DNA of 64,000 bases, taken from NCBI GenBank assembly GCA_936432065.2, contig OW386291.2, positions 20,065,821 to 20,129,820 on the forward strand, written 5' to 3'. Below the pieces are notes generated by a model. It was given only the letters and a program-made list of their open reading frames with translations. It did not search any database and was not told where the DNA came from. Origin of the DNA: Rutpela maculata. Lineage: Eukaryota > Arthropoda > Insecta > Coleoptera > Cerambycidae. Position numbers and translations under genes: made by a program. Below, one piece after another: positions 11,503 to 21,990 of the stretch (the first letter of the stretch is position 1; every line of letters begins with the position of its first letter).

Positions 11503-12098
11503 ACCGCTGCCCAAGGAATCAATACTTCCACATCCGGATTTTCTATCCAAGTCACTCATAACGAAAAAAATTTGTATGTGGAAATAATTGTTTATGGAAC
11601 TTTAATAATATAATATTTGAAATCCTCTACCACAAAAACCCATAAAACGATACCCCACATCGGTAGTGGGGTGGGGGTGGTGATAGGGGGTGGTGATAGG
11701 GGGTGGTTGGTAGTGGGGGTGGATGAAGTAAACAAATATTTTGAGGTTTCTGGTTCTTGTGCACACACTAAATCACATATTTTTTTCATCCCCTTTAATA
11801 ATGGGGTGGGGGTGGTAATGGGGGTGGCTAATGCCAAAATTTTTTTTGAGACTTTAGCTTCTCTTGTATATACTAAATAAAAATTTTATGATCTATTACC
11901 TGCTTGATTTACCTATTTACCCCAAATTTACCTCAATTTACCCCCCCCCCCAACCCTTCGACGGAACAAGATGAAAATATAATCTAGTTCTAGATCTCGT
12001 TAAAGTATATATGTGTACCAAATTTCAAGTCAATATCTCAAACGGTTCCAGAGAAAATGCGCGCACAAAAAAAGTTACAGACCGACAGGCAGGCAGGC

Positions 12099-12129
<31 letters not shown>

Positions 12130-12262
12130 GAGACAGACAGACATTTTGTTTGCTCAAACTTAAAATCTCGACGTTTCATGATATTCTAAGCCTATTTGAA
12201 CAATAAAAATTTTTTTAAATTTTTTTGTCGTTACTATACTTCCACTGGATGTGGAAGTAAAT
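11503..12262 (-). mobile_element. Dispersed A-type repeat, copy A, with (GACA)n microsatellite
   Basis: This block recurs at 43371-44356 (inverted), 55632-56092 and 60912-61392. It ends in ACTTCCACTGGATGTGGAAGT and has CTTCCACATCCGGATTT near the other end, so it has short inverted termini. Internal landmarks are a GTGGGGGTGG-rich tract, TAATCTAGTTCTAGATCTCG and a GACA/GGCA microsatellite (12083-12143). On minus, the left part can be read as MSDLDRKSGCGS, also present in copy B. It is non-coding overall and unclassified. Confidence 0.7.
12083..12143. repeat. (GACA)n/(GGCA)n microsatellite
   Basis: About 14 tetranucleotide repeats lie inside copy A of the dispersed repeat. The reverse-complement repeat occurs at the equivalent position of copies B and D, so it belongs to the element rather than to the insertion site. 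Confidence 0.95.
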
Positions 12263-12959
12263 GTGTTGACTAAAACCATAAAGATCTACTGTAATATTAC
12301 GTGCGGTAAATATTTTTCATATTGATATAGACCATGTGCCAGACCTACCAGTCATTATAATTTGGGGGGACTGAATGAAACCTTTACCACAGATTTCTGG
12401 GGTCATATGGAGCAAAAAAATCGAGAGGGTCCATCATGGGGAGGTAGCTTTCAAATATGGCGGCCGTTCAAAATGGTGGCCCGACTATGAATTTTTAAAT
12501 TCAATTATCTCGAGATTGGATGGAGCAATCTTGAATTTCTTTTTTTCTAAATGTAGGTGAATGAACGAAGTATAGTTTTGTTCTCAATATTTATGGCCGA
12601 AAAAACAGTATTTATCCGCCAAACTCGAAAAAACGAAAAATAAGGAGTTTTTAAATTTGCGGTTTGCTGTTTATTCGACTAACGGTTGGGTAAATTGAGA
12701 ACATGTTCTGAATAAGGGTTTTAGAGAAACATTTCGCCTTTAAAATGCAAAAAAGAAATTGAAGATCGGATGAACAGAACCCGAGATATCGAGATTCAAA
12801 GCAGACGGGGCGGGGTTAAGCGCATTGACAAAGCGCTCGGTGCTTTGAGCACCGTGAGGCGAGACGAGACGGCCAGCCATATTTGAAAGCAATAGAGGGA
12901 TATGTGAACAACTAAGAGAAATAAAAATGCCTTATTAATATTATTAATAAACTTGAATT

Positions 12960-14580
12960 TATTCTTCTTCACTAGAGTCACTATTGCAGCTATTGTAATT
13001 GTACTCTTCCTCGCTTCGGTACACCCCTTGCACCCACAGTTCTCGGTGCATTGGATTTGAGTTGCTAAGCACGAACAAGTTTCTGGTACACAGTTCCTCT
13101 TGCAGTGGCACCGCAAAAAGGAAAATACGCACTCCGGTGCTGGCAAGCCTTCCATCCACTTGACGCATAAGTTACCAGAAATGTCCTTTTCCCACCCATG
13201 AGCAAAGGGGTCCGGAATTATGGGCCTGGTTTCCAGGCTTCTGAGCCATATTCCGGTCTGGTAGTTGGCCCGTTTATTGTGCTGTCTCAAGGTGTCTTTA
13301 CAAGGAGGCATTTGGAAACTCTCAATTTGCCCCTTCTTCCCTCTGAACATCTGGTAACGCAGCTCATCAACAGGTTTCACCCTTGCATTTAGGGGAATAT
13401 AACTGGCAGACGAATTCCTCTATTGTGTCATCAACATCATTAGACAACTTGCTGAACGCAACTCCTACCTATATTCAAAATCTTCTTGAGAAAAGTCGTT
13501 GTCAATTCGTTGCAAGTTTTCTTCAAAGACCCATCAACATTTGCCAGAGTCCATGGAAATGGTGCTAGAGGATATTTGAACACTTCCTTCAAGTCAAGTT
13601 TTTTATTTTCTGCGATATAAATCATTTTGCTGAATAGATTTCGGTCGCATCGGAGGATTACTTCTTTGTTTTGAACCTTGGTCGTTTTGCTCGTCTTTGG
13701 TCTACTTATCTTGAGACCCACTTTCTTAATAGGATTATGAAACCCTTCTCCTTTGGCTAGGCGAACCGTGAACTCTTGATACGCTATTTTCCGCTTGTTT
13801 TCCGAATTAATGAGATCAGCAGCTGTTGATTCATCAACATATATTTCAGTAGATAAATGTACAATATCTGAAGGATTAGGATCATAGGGGTTCGTCCACT
13901 CATGGGCTAGAAGTTCTGTGAGATCCTGTCACATCTCATCTCTAATTATCCGTGGGCTTCGGAGGTCAGGGTGGCAGTGATTTGTTTCGCAGGATGATAG
14001 AACGCTGCGGAGGATTCCAACTGCAGAAGCTCTGTGCTCAGCATTAACATAGTACCGTGCTATAGCCTTCTTTTTTAGACTGAAACCCTTAGTACCTCCA
14101 GGAGTTTGGGTGTCTTTGTTCACAGTCTCTTCGATGGCTTGGGTCTACTGGAATTCTTGCCTCTTAGTTGTACTGAAAAACCTTCATCTACAAAGTATTG
14201 GTGAACAAATTAACAATTTAGTTAATACAATGAAGTGGTATGATAGATAGCGTGAGTAGTTCACCCTATCCAGTGCAAAACACTAAGGCACCATTTTTTC
14301 AACCGCAGCTAAGAACAGAAACCAATTTCCTTCCCGATTAGTTCGAAGAAAAGCGAGAAGTAGCTCCACTAGGTCTATATATTTCATCCAAAAGGACGAC
14401 ATTACTCCATTACTTGTACGAAGATGTGTCAAGTAGTTGTCAAAAGACTTTAGAGTGGCTTGAACATGTTCATCTTGAAGAACAGAGTTATGGGATGCAT
14501 GGTTCGTCTCACGGCTCAGAGAAGTGAAGCATTGAGAGGCGTAGGAAAGGTCTAACTCATTTGTATCTACCCATTCCAAA
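12960..14580 (-). pseudogene. CXC-type (tesmin/TSO1-like) repetitive protein family, internally deleted
   Basis: In minus-strand order the pieces are: YASQCFTSLSRETNH to FWMKYIDLVELLLAF (14579-14283); a TAG replacing an expected Trp in KMVP(stop)CFALDRVNYSRYL; EETVNKDTQTPGGTKGFSLK to RIIRDEM (14130-13929); the IYVDESTAADLINSENKRK to VILRCDRNLF and YPLAPFPWTLANVDGSLKK blocks (to 13440); then TIEEFVCQLY, a frameshift, and ELRYQMFRGKKGQIESFQMP. The C-terminus has a cysteine cluster, CHCKRNCVPETCSC and CTENCGCKGC, like a tesmin/TSO1 CXC domain. A large middle part, including the DTD-type acidic block seen in the 44-kb copy, is deleted. The N-terminal zinc module is missing too. Confidence 0.8.
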
Positions 14581-14592
14581 AACCCAGAGTAC

Positions 14593-14765
14593 AGATGTCG
14601 ATTTAAAATATCACTGAATCAGCGAAACAGTGATTTTTGAATTTGTATTTGTGATTGGCCGGAAGCAGTGAATTATGAATCGATAATTCACTACAGTGAA
14701 TTATAAGTACGATTTTTCTCCAAAAATATGCTAATAATTGTCATATAATTAAATAGGTGTAGAAA
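14593..14765 (-). repeat. Dispersed 175-bp repeat, copy 2
   Basis: Reverse complement of 7427-7600, ending TTTTTCTACACC on minus. It lies between the gene remnant and the right arm of long-TIR element 1, where it has replaced the N-terminal coding region. Confidence 0.75.
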
Positions 14766-15382
14766 AACCCTATTATTTTAAAATACAGTATTAATGCTCA
14801 ACCCCGCCCCGTCCACTTTGAATCTCAAAATGTCGGATTCTATTGATCCGATCTTCAGTTTATTTTTTGCGTTTTAAAGGTGAGATGTTGCTCTAAAACT
14901 CTTATTCAGAACACGTTCTCGATATATCCAACCGTTAGTCCAATAAGCAGGAAAATGTAAATTTCAAAAAACCCAATTTTTCGTTTTTTCGAATTTTAAC
15001 CGATAAATACTGGTTTTTGACCATAAACATTGCGAACAAAAATGTAGTCAATTCATTAACCTACATTTAGAAAAAAAAAAATTCAAGATTGCTTCACCCG
15101 ATTTCGAGATAATTGAATTTAAAAATTCGTAGTCTGGCCGCCATTTTGAACGGCCGCCATATTTAAAAGCTACCTCCCCATGATGGATCCCCCCGACTTT
15201 TTTGCTCCACATAAGCCCAGAAACAGCTGGTAAAAGTTTCATTCAGTCCCCCCAAATTATAATGACTTCAGGAGGTCTGGCACATGGTCTAATAGTAGAT
15301 AGGTAGTTTTTCGTAATAAGGATACTCACGTCAAGACAAAGTGAATGTCTGTCCCTTTTACTAGTAGAAATAATTTGATGCA

Positions 15383-15800
15383 TTATTAAGTGCCGTGACA
15401 TTTTTTTAATATCCGATACTGTGAATAGAATTGCACCCCGAATAGGGTAGTTTGGTGGTTTCCAGGGTCGCTAACTAAAGCGCTTTTTTGTAATAATACT
15501 TGCTGCGAATATTATTTCATACCCTCATAGGGGTTGTTTTTGAAAACGGGGATGCTAAGGTCAGGAACAGTTGAAGGTCTGGCTCAACTAATATTAAAAA
15601 ATCATTTTGTACATTTTTAATCACCTTGGTACCTATTTTCTTAATATTAGATACTGTGTATCTCGTTCCATCCCCCGAATAGGGTGTGGATAGGGGTAGT
15701 TTTTACCTTTTTGTTATCTCTATTGAATCGATACCTAATAGGTAGTTATCATAAAATAAATATGATTTTCACATTCAGTACAAGTTATTACTTATAGCAT
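15383..15800. repeat. Diverged direct repeat, unit about 250 bp
   Basis: Two blocks share ATCACCTTGGTACCTATTTT or its variant, then GATACTGTG, and CCGAATAGGG followed by GTAGTTT. A related block lies left of copy A at 11380-11480. It looks like an old tandem family into which element 1 inserted. Confidence 0.55.
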
Positions 15801-16628
15801 TTTAGAGGTTGTTTTTATGTTTTTGGGGGTGAAATATAATTGTCCCCGGGCTTTTGGTACCACGAAGATGTATTTTTATTAATCTTGAGCCCTTTCCAAC
15901 CATTTTCTCTGTGTTTTATGCATTCCGGAATAGGGGCCAAACATCAGCTATTTTTAACATTGCCCTTTACAATAAAAAAATATGTATAGTTGTATTCGTT
16001 AGAACAATAGCAAGTATCTGAGACAGTTTTAAAAATTATACTATGTTTGGTTTTTTAAATATTTATAATAAATCGAAAATAAACCCATACCCCTCTCACT
16101 CTGCAAAATCCTATCCTTAAATTCGTGTCGTGAAAGCTTCTAGACCTATTCAGAAACCAGCGACAAAATTGACAATTTTGGCAGCCTTATGTTTATTTTT
16201 TACGATATGCCAAATCTAAGTGTTAAAGCTCGGTGACAGTGATTGCTGTGTCAGGCACTATCCCCGTATATGACCGCTTTGGTATTCAACCCTTAATATT
16301 GCTGGAAGGCTACTTTCCTGGCTAGAATGTATGAAATATCCCTTCTTATTAAAGTAAACAATGCCTTTCTTCCCTCGTTTACCCCAGGGCTGTCGCGTGT
16401 GTACATTAACTTCACAAATCTTTGGACCAGTTCGAGTATACGCCTAGAATTATTTTGCTGGTGCTTAGAATTAATAAGGATGCTTCAGCGCCTTCCACAA
16501 ATTACTCTTTTGTTTCATGTAAAAAATGAAACAAGATCACATTCGGTAAATAAAACCAACTGAAGGACTATTTTGTTTATTTACATAAAATTTTATGAAA
16601 AAATAACGTAATACGATTATCTTAAGCT
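15801..16628. other. Unassigned intronic DNA
   Basis: No recognisable element ends or coding family. A 78-codon open frame at 16327-16563 has no domain resemblance and is not called. Confidence 0.45.
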
Positions 16629-17283
16629 AAGGATACACGCAGACACAAAAGTGTCTAGATCATATGTTTAGATCGAATATCGTCGTATGTACAGCACCTA
16701 GAGCTGTGTCGCTAGATCGGACATTCGGTGTCACGACACCGCTCTCTCAATTTGATAGACCATGGTCTGAACATATTTATTTCAATGTGTTGAGACACGA
16801 TTTAGGTGTACCGGCAGACTGGAAATTTATTGCTAGAGTGATCAGCAAGAAGTACAGTTATTTAGATTCTACGCTATATATTTAAGGCTTATTATTGATT
16901 TACTGTAGGTGTTGTAATAAAAAAAATTACCAAAGTAATAATAATAATAAAATGACCGAGTCGGCTACGCGGACAAAAGAAAAAACAAAACAGTTAATAG
17001 AGATGTTAGAAGCATGTCCCGAATTATGGGAGCCAGGCTCTCACCGACTAAGATTACAGTGCGCATTACTGTAATTTGCCTCTCTATTTTTGGTTTATTT
17101 TTTTCGAGAAGAAATTCAAAATCTGCAAAATAAATATCGTGTGGATACAACAGTAGAGAAGTCTAGCAACTCCAGTCTACTGAGTTGCTCTAGATATCTC
17201 TCTATGCGCAAATTAGCCTCACAATGTGAACACAATCTAGACACAACTCTCGACATTTTAGAGTCTACGTGTGTCCGTACCTT
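16629..17283. mobile_element. Harbinger-like element with MADF relic (about 655 bp)
   Basis: The left end reads AAGGATACACGCAGAC and the right end, inverted, AAGGTACGGACACACGTAGAC, with related GTGTCTAGAT motifs inside both ends. A MADF-type fragment lies between them. The combination fits a PIF/Harbinger derivative. The flanks do not give an unambiguous 3-bp duplication. Confidence 0.5.
16952..17074 (+). pseudogene. MADF-domain fragment
   Basis: An ATG-started frame reads KTKQLIEMLEACPELWEPGS before breaking at a TAA 40 codons in. LIE.LE..PELW is the opening helix of MADF/SANT-like domains, the DNA-binding partner in Harbinger transposons. A second frame just downstream (REEIQNLQNKYRVD) could be the R..L...Y helix after a frameshift. 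Short and decayed. Confidence 0.45.
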
Positions 17284-17668
17284 TAAATCAGTTTGATTGC
17301 AGCCGGGGCGGTTTATTGGAAATTAGGTTTTATTATAAAAATATAAAATAGTTCGTTAAATTGGCAACGTTTTGGTAAAATTTACTACCATCCCCAGGAC
17401 ACTAAAAGATATAAAAATATATAACAAATCGTCAAAAACTATGTCAACAGCATACTGTTCGTTGGTTTATTGAAGTTTTTATATAATTGTTTAACATTTT
17501 ATAGGAAACCGTTTGCAGTACTTTGAAAATAAGTTGATTTTTTACACTCAATCTGTAAAAGGAGGATAGTACGTGATCAGCGTGTACAACGAATTCTATT
17601 GGCATTTGAAATTGGAAGGGATGTAATTAGAAATAAGTTTAAAAAAATATCTCTAAAATGTAAGAAAT

Positions 17669-17892
17669 TAAATTTCACCCAGTTTTACAATTACCTGTCT
17701 ACCTATTAGTGGAAAGTAGCAAGAAACTGTACCTTATTATCAAATATCAATTTGAAGTCGGTGCAACAAAATTACTAATTTAAAAAATATGTCTTGCATC
17801 GTCTTCGAATTAATATTTGGTAATAAGGTACAGTTTCTTGCTACTTTTCAATAATAGGTAGACAGGTATTTGTAAAACTGAGTGAAATTTTA
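17669..17892. mobile_element. Fold-back MITE (224 bp)
   Basis: Arms of about 75 bp starting AAATTTCACCCAGTTTTAC pair with the reverse complement ending at 17892. They include AAGAAACTGTACCTTATTA on both sides. The loop is about 75 bp. There is no clear target duplication. Confidence 0.8.
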
Positions 17893-17944
17893 TTTTTTAT
17901 TTGTACCAGCCATTGTACCAGGTTTCACGTAAATCTACAAAAAT

Positions 17945-18295
17945 TTGCTGGCATTATCACATCTCAATGAAAAACCATTATGCAATGAAATCATCAGCAT
18001 TGAAAACAACGACATGAGCGAGAGCATGCTGTATAATTTGTTTGTAAAAGCAAATTGTTCAACGGGCGCGTATCTCAATAAAAGTCTCAGTTCATACTGT
18101 TGTCGTAGAAAACATTCTTCGGCTGATTCGCCTCCATGCAAGGCTCTCCTTCGTTGCGAAATGGTATATAACATGATAGGAATTTATAATAACGCCATGT
18201 TGTTTGTGAAAAATTTTCATTATTATAAATCGAGAACTAAATTATTAATTGATATAAGTGACTCCGCCAAATCTTCGAATATGCTCGTAATATAA
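17945..18295 (+). other. Unrecognised open frame, 116 codons
   Basis: This is one of the longer uninterrupted frames away from TE relics. It contains several cysteines (SSYCCRRKHSSADSPPC) but no domain I recognise, and there is no splice or promoter context. It may be TE debris or chance. Not claimed as a gene. Confidence 0.15.
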
Positions 18296-20343
18296 CATAT
18301 TTTTTTCCAATTTTTTTTCACGTTACACTAGATGTAGCTTGATAAATTTAGTGTGGGACCACCGCCGGACCTATAGTTTGCAGCAGGTTTGACAGCTACG
18401 CCAGAGTACTTATTCATTGAACAATTAAACATAAACGTAAACATACGGGTCGAATTGAGGACCCCCTCCTTTTTTAAATTTAATGAAATCGGTTAAAAGG
18501 TCAAAGTCACTCTGTGACATGCTTAACACTCTTGAAAGATCAGCCAATCGTTGGCCTCCCATTACATCTTTTTATTTGTTGGTATCTTGTTTTTATTTTT
18601 GTATTCTATTAATAAAAATATTTTATAATGATGTTACTGCAGTTTCGCATAAAACCAGTGTAATGTTTAAAATTTGTTATGTTCAAATTTTTTCCCCAAC
18701 TCGAGCAAAAATATGGTCAATAGTTCTACTTATATTTTCAGTCACTCTAGTTTGTATATTTACATACGGTAGAAAATCTTGTGCTAAATTAGTCAAATAA
18801 ATATTTGTATTAATATCAGTTCTATATAATTACATTTACATGAAAGCGTTTTTTTTTCAAAAAACTCGAAAAAAATTGTTTCTGTTTCGATGCCAAATAG
18901 TCCAGCCAATGAATGGTTTCTAGAAGGAAATGCCGAGATCACAATTTTTGACTTGAGGGCAGTGTTTCGGCTATTTAGGAGGTAAACATACCAAAAGTCC
19001 CCGAACGTATGAGGTGGGGGGGATGCAGGGGGGCACGAAGAAGGTCCCGGTTCTTGGTTTTCCGCTCATATCTCGAAAACGGTTAGCCCTTATCAAAAAG
19101 TGGCTATATGCAAAATTAGAGCTGACTAAATTTTCTACAATAATGTTTCTATTAATTTTTTTCGTATCTGTTATGGTTCAGTAATGAATTGTAAATCTTT
19201 TGACTGTATTCTAACTTTATTATAAATTTATTATAGATTGAATATAAATTTTAATAATCATCGTAAAAAAAAATTTCTTGTACAGATATCCGCTTCACAG
19301 CAGACTGAACTCAAATATCGAATAAAAATGTCTTTGTATCTGTAAGTGTGTGTGTGTGCGTGTATACAGGGTCATTCACGGAAAGCGGGTATTAGACGTT
19401 TCTTGGGATCTGTCGAGTTTAGAAATTTGAAAATTGGTATGAGGGGGTTTTTGGATATGGCGGATCCAACGAAAATACTTTCATGCTTGTGCTACTTCCG
19501 CTTATACCGGATGTAGCACCTAACTTTGTTATTTTAAATGGAACACCCTGTATTTTATTGCATATTTCGATTCCTCATAAAATTTTAGTTTAGGTTTATG
19601 TACCATAACATACTCTTAAACATACCGGTTTTCGAGATAATTAATATTTTTGGAGATTTTTGACGGTTCCCACCCTTCGGGAAAAAAATCGATATCTTCG
19701 ATCATGTAGCCGATTAGGAAATTTTCTTTTCAAACTCTTACAAGTATCCTATGACCTAACTAAAAGTTCTCTTATGTTTTCACAATATCATACAGAGTAT
19801 TTTATTTTCACAGTCGAACATTGTTTTAATTCAAACGTCAAAAAGTCATTTTTTTCAAATGGAACCCCCTGTATATTTTCACAGAATCTAATATAGGGTT
19901 TAATTCTGCATCGATTGATATTACCATTATATTCTCTCTTGGTTTTCTTATTATGGACGAATATTTGTTAAACGTACAAACAAAATCAGCACTGTTTGTT
20001 AGTAGGCAATATAAGGCTTAACTTGGTTCCTTTTTTATCATAAATTAGAATAATCATATAGATAATTGATAATCATTTGTTTATTATCAAGATGACAGCT
20101 TCAAAAACGAGAGATTAGAGTTATAACAAATACTTTGGGACAAAAATTTACAAAATTAATGAACACTGAATATAAATATTTAATGCAGCAACTGTTCAAA
20201 ATGCCCTCCAAGCCAATATCCTGGAATTCACGGCACTTACAGTGGCTTGGCTAATTTCATGAGGATTTATTTGTTAAAATATAGCCCGTTCTCTGTTCTT
20301 TGGATCTTCTTTGGTAGTAGCAGGGGTGGCATAAACAATATTT

Positions 20344-20559
20344 TTAATACCCCAAAGGTCCAAAGTCTAAGGGGGTCAAATCAGGGGACCTTGCTGGCCA
20401 TCTCCAAGGTCCTCGGTAGCCAAACCATCTATCTTCGAACGTCGCTACTAATTCGTCATAAACTTCCTGTGGACCGCAACCATTCATTCGAAAATACATA
20501 GAATTATCAATATTTAGGGACAAATTATCAATAAAAGTTACCGTTCGCAAAATCTTCAC
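20344..20559 (-). pseudogene. Mariner transposase C-terminal fragment
   Basis: The minus frame has YFRMNGCGPQEVYDELVATF, RWFGYRGPWRWPARSPDLTP and LDFGPLGY. This is the mariner region FQ.DG.P.H, R.IG..GP..WPARSPDLTPLDF, containing the last catalytic aspartate (PD-L-TPLD). The HTH region and the first aspartates are missing. A decayed continuation on the same strand reads GYWLGGHFEQLLH near 20200, the usual end of insect mariner transposases. Not functional. Confidence 0.85.
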
Positions 20560-20589
20560 ATATTTATTGCTATTTAAATTCTCCTCGTA

Positions 20590-20780
20590 GATATGATACT
20601 ATCAAAAATATTGTTTATGTCACCCCGGCTACTATCAAAGAAGATCCAAAGAGGAGAACACGGACTGCATTTCAGTAAATAAATCCCCACGAAATTCGCC
20701 GAGCCATTGTAAGTGCCATAAATTCCAGGATATTGGCTTGTTTGAAGCAAAATGGAGAGCATTTTGAACAGTTGCTGCAT
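20590..20780 (+). pseudogene. Second mariner transposase 3' end in the opposite arm
   Basis: This stretch is the reverse complement of about 20160-20345 and repeats the decayed C-terminal coding sequence in the opposite orientation. It supports an inverted duplication of one mariner 3' end rather than ordinary TIRs. Confidence 0.7.
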
Positions 20781-21731
20781 TAAATATTTATATTCAATAT
20801 GTTCATTAATTTTGTAAATTTTTGTGCCAAAGTATTTGTTATAAATCTAATCTCTCGTTTTTGAAGCTGTCAAAAACAAATGATTATCAATTATCTACAT
20901 GATTATTCTCGTTTATAATAAAAAAGGAACCAAGTTATGACTTGTATTGTCTACTAACAAACAGTGCATTTTGTTTGTACGTTTTACAAATATTCGTCCA
21001 TAATGAGAAAACAAAGAGAGATAGGTACAGGGAATGGTAATATCAATCGATGCAGAATTCAATCCTCTATTAGATTCTGTGAAAATATACAGTGGGTTCA
21101 ATTTGAAAAAAATGACTTTTTGACGTTTGAACTAAAACAATGTTCGACTGTGAAAATAAAATACTCTGTATGATATTGTGAAAACATAAGAGAACTTTTA
21201 GTTAGGTCATAGGATACTTGTAAGAGTTTGAAAAAAAATTTTCTTAATCAGCTACATGATAGAAGATATCGATTTTTTTTCCGAAGGGTGGGAACCGTCA
21301 AAAATTCCAAAAATATTAATTATCTCGAAAACTGGTATGTTTAAGAGTATGTTATGGTACATAAACCTAAGCTAAAATTTTATGAGGAATCGAAATATGC
21401 AATAAAATACAGGGTGTTCCATTTAAAATAACAAAGTTAGGTGCTACATCCGGTATAAGCGGAAGTAGCACAAGCATGAAAATATTTTCGTTGGATCCGC
21501 CATATCCAAAAACCGCCTCATACCAATTTTCAAATTTCTAAACTCGACAGATCCCAAGAAACGCCTAATACCCGCTTTCCGTGAATGACCCTGTATGTAT
21601 GTGTGCGTGTATACCGTTTCTTGTAAATACGATAACTTCTGTTAAACTTAAAATATTTAATTACAATTTAGAGCATATGTAAAACAGCATATTACAATAA
21701 TCCCTATTGAAATTGAGCCATATCTGTAATA

Positions 21732-21988
21732 CATGGTGATAACCACAGGCCTACAAACTCTCACATCATAATAATCTTATTAAAAATAACATGTTCCATA
21801 TTTTAGGATAACATGGATATATCATATAATTTAAATAAAGTTGGTTTGCCTAACATACACCCGGTAAATTGCGGTCTATAAATCTTATACATCTTCTTAT
21901 TTTTGTATGCTTGGTAATATTTTGCTCCGAAATTAAAATAAAACCTATTTTACGTGTGAGAGTTTGTAGGTCTCTGGTTATCACCATG
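21732..21988. mobile_element. Small TA-target MITE at the centre of FB1
   Basis: The termini CATGGTGATAACC and GGTTATCACCATG are inverted repeats, followed inside by CTACAAACTCTCACA and its inverse. TA precedes (21730-21731) and follows (21989-21990). The insertion TA is exactly the central TA of the host palindrome CTGTAATATTACAG. The right TA was used again by the pogo insertion. Confidence 0.85.
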
Positions 21989-21990
21989 TA

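Larger units (their letters stand above)
12328..15291 (-). mobile_element. Long-TIR DNA element 1 carrying a CXC-family relic (2.96 kb)
   Basis: Inverted repeats of about 490 bp (12328-12825 and 14795-15291), roughly 85-90% identical by eye, face each other. The ends are TAGACCATGTGCC and its inverse. They are flanked by ATA on both sides (3-bp duplication), or by TA if the end is taken as GACC. Between the arms lie the broken minus-strand CXC-family gene (12960-14580) and an intruding 175-bp repeat (14593-14765). The gene remnant and structure argue for a DNA transposon. I cannot assign a named superfamily. Confidence 0.8.
19367..21593. mobile_element. Palindromic mariner element, about 1-kb arms
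   Basis: The ends are CAGGGTCATTCACGGAAAGC and its inverse, flanked by TA on both sides (19365-19366 and 21594-21595). The left arm (19367 to about 20345) and the right arm (about 20590 to 21593) are reverse complements over nearly their whole length, far longer than normal mariner TIRs. Both arms carry pieces of a mariner transposase C-terminus, so this is a head-to-head duplication of one mariner end. It inserted into the GT-rich run of the left arm of FB1. Confidence 0.9.

Noticed and set aside
11592..11880. Pro/Thr- or Gly/Val-rich frames in copy A
   Set aside because: Low-complexity GTGGGGGTGG repeats produce open frames on both strands.
7427..14765. Inverted 175-bp repeats as ends of a 7.3-kb transposon
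   Set aside because: The right copy lies inside element 1, which has its own TIRs and flank duplication. The two copies are separate insertions of a dispersed repeat.
18483..18800. 105-codon plus-strand frame with two hydrophobic helices as a chemoreceptor fragment
   Set aside because: Hydrophobic runs are expected in T-rich DNA; no conserved receptor motif is visible.
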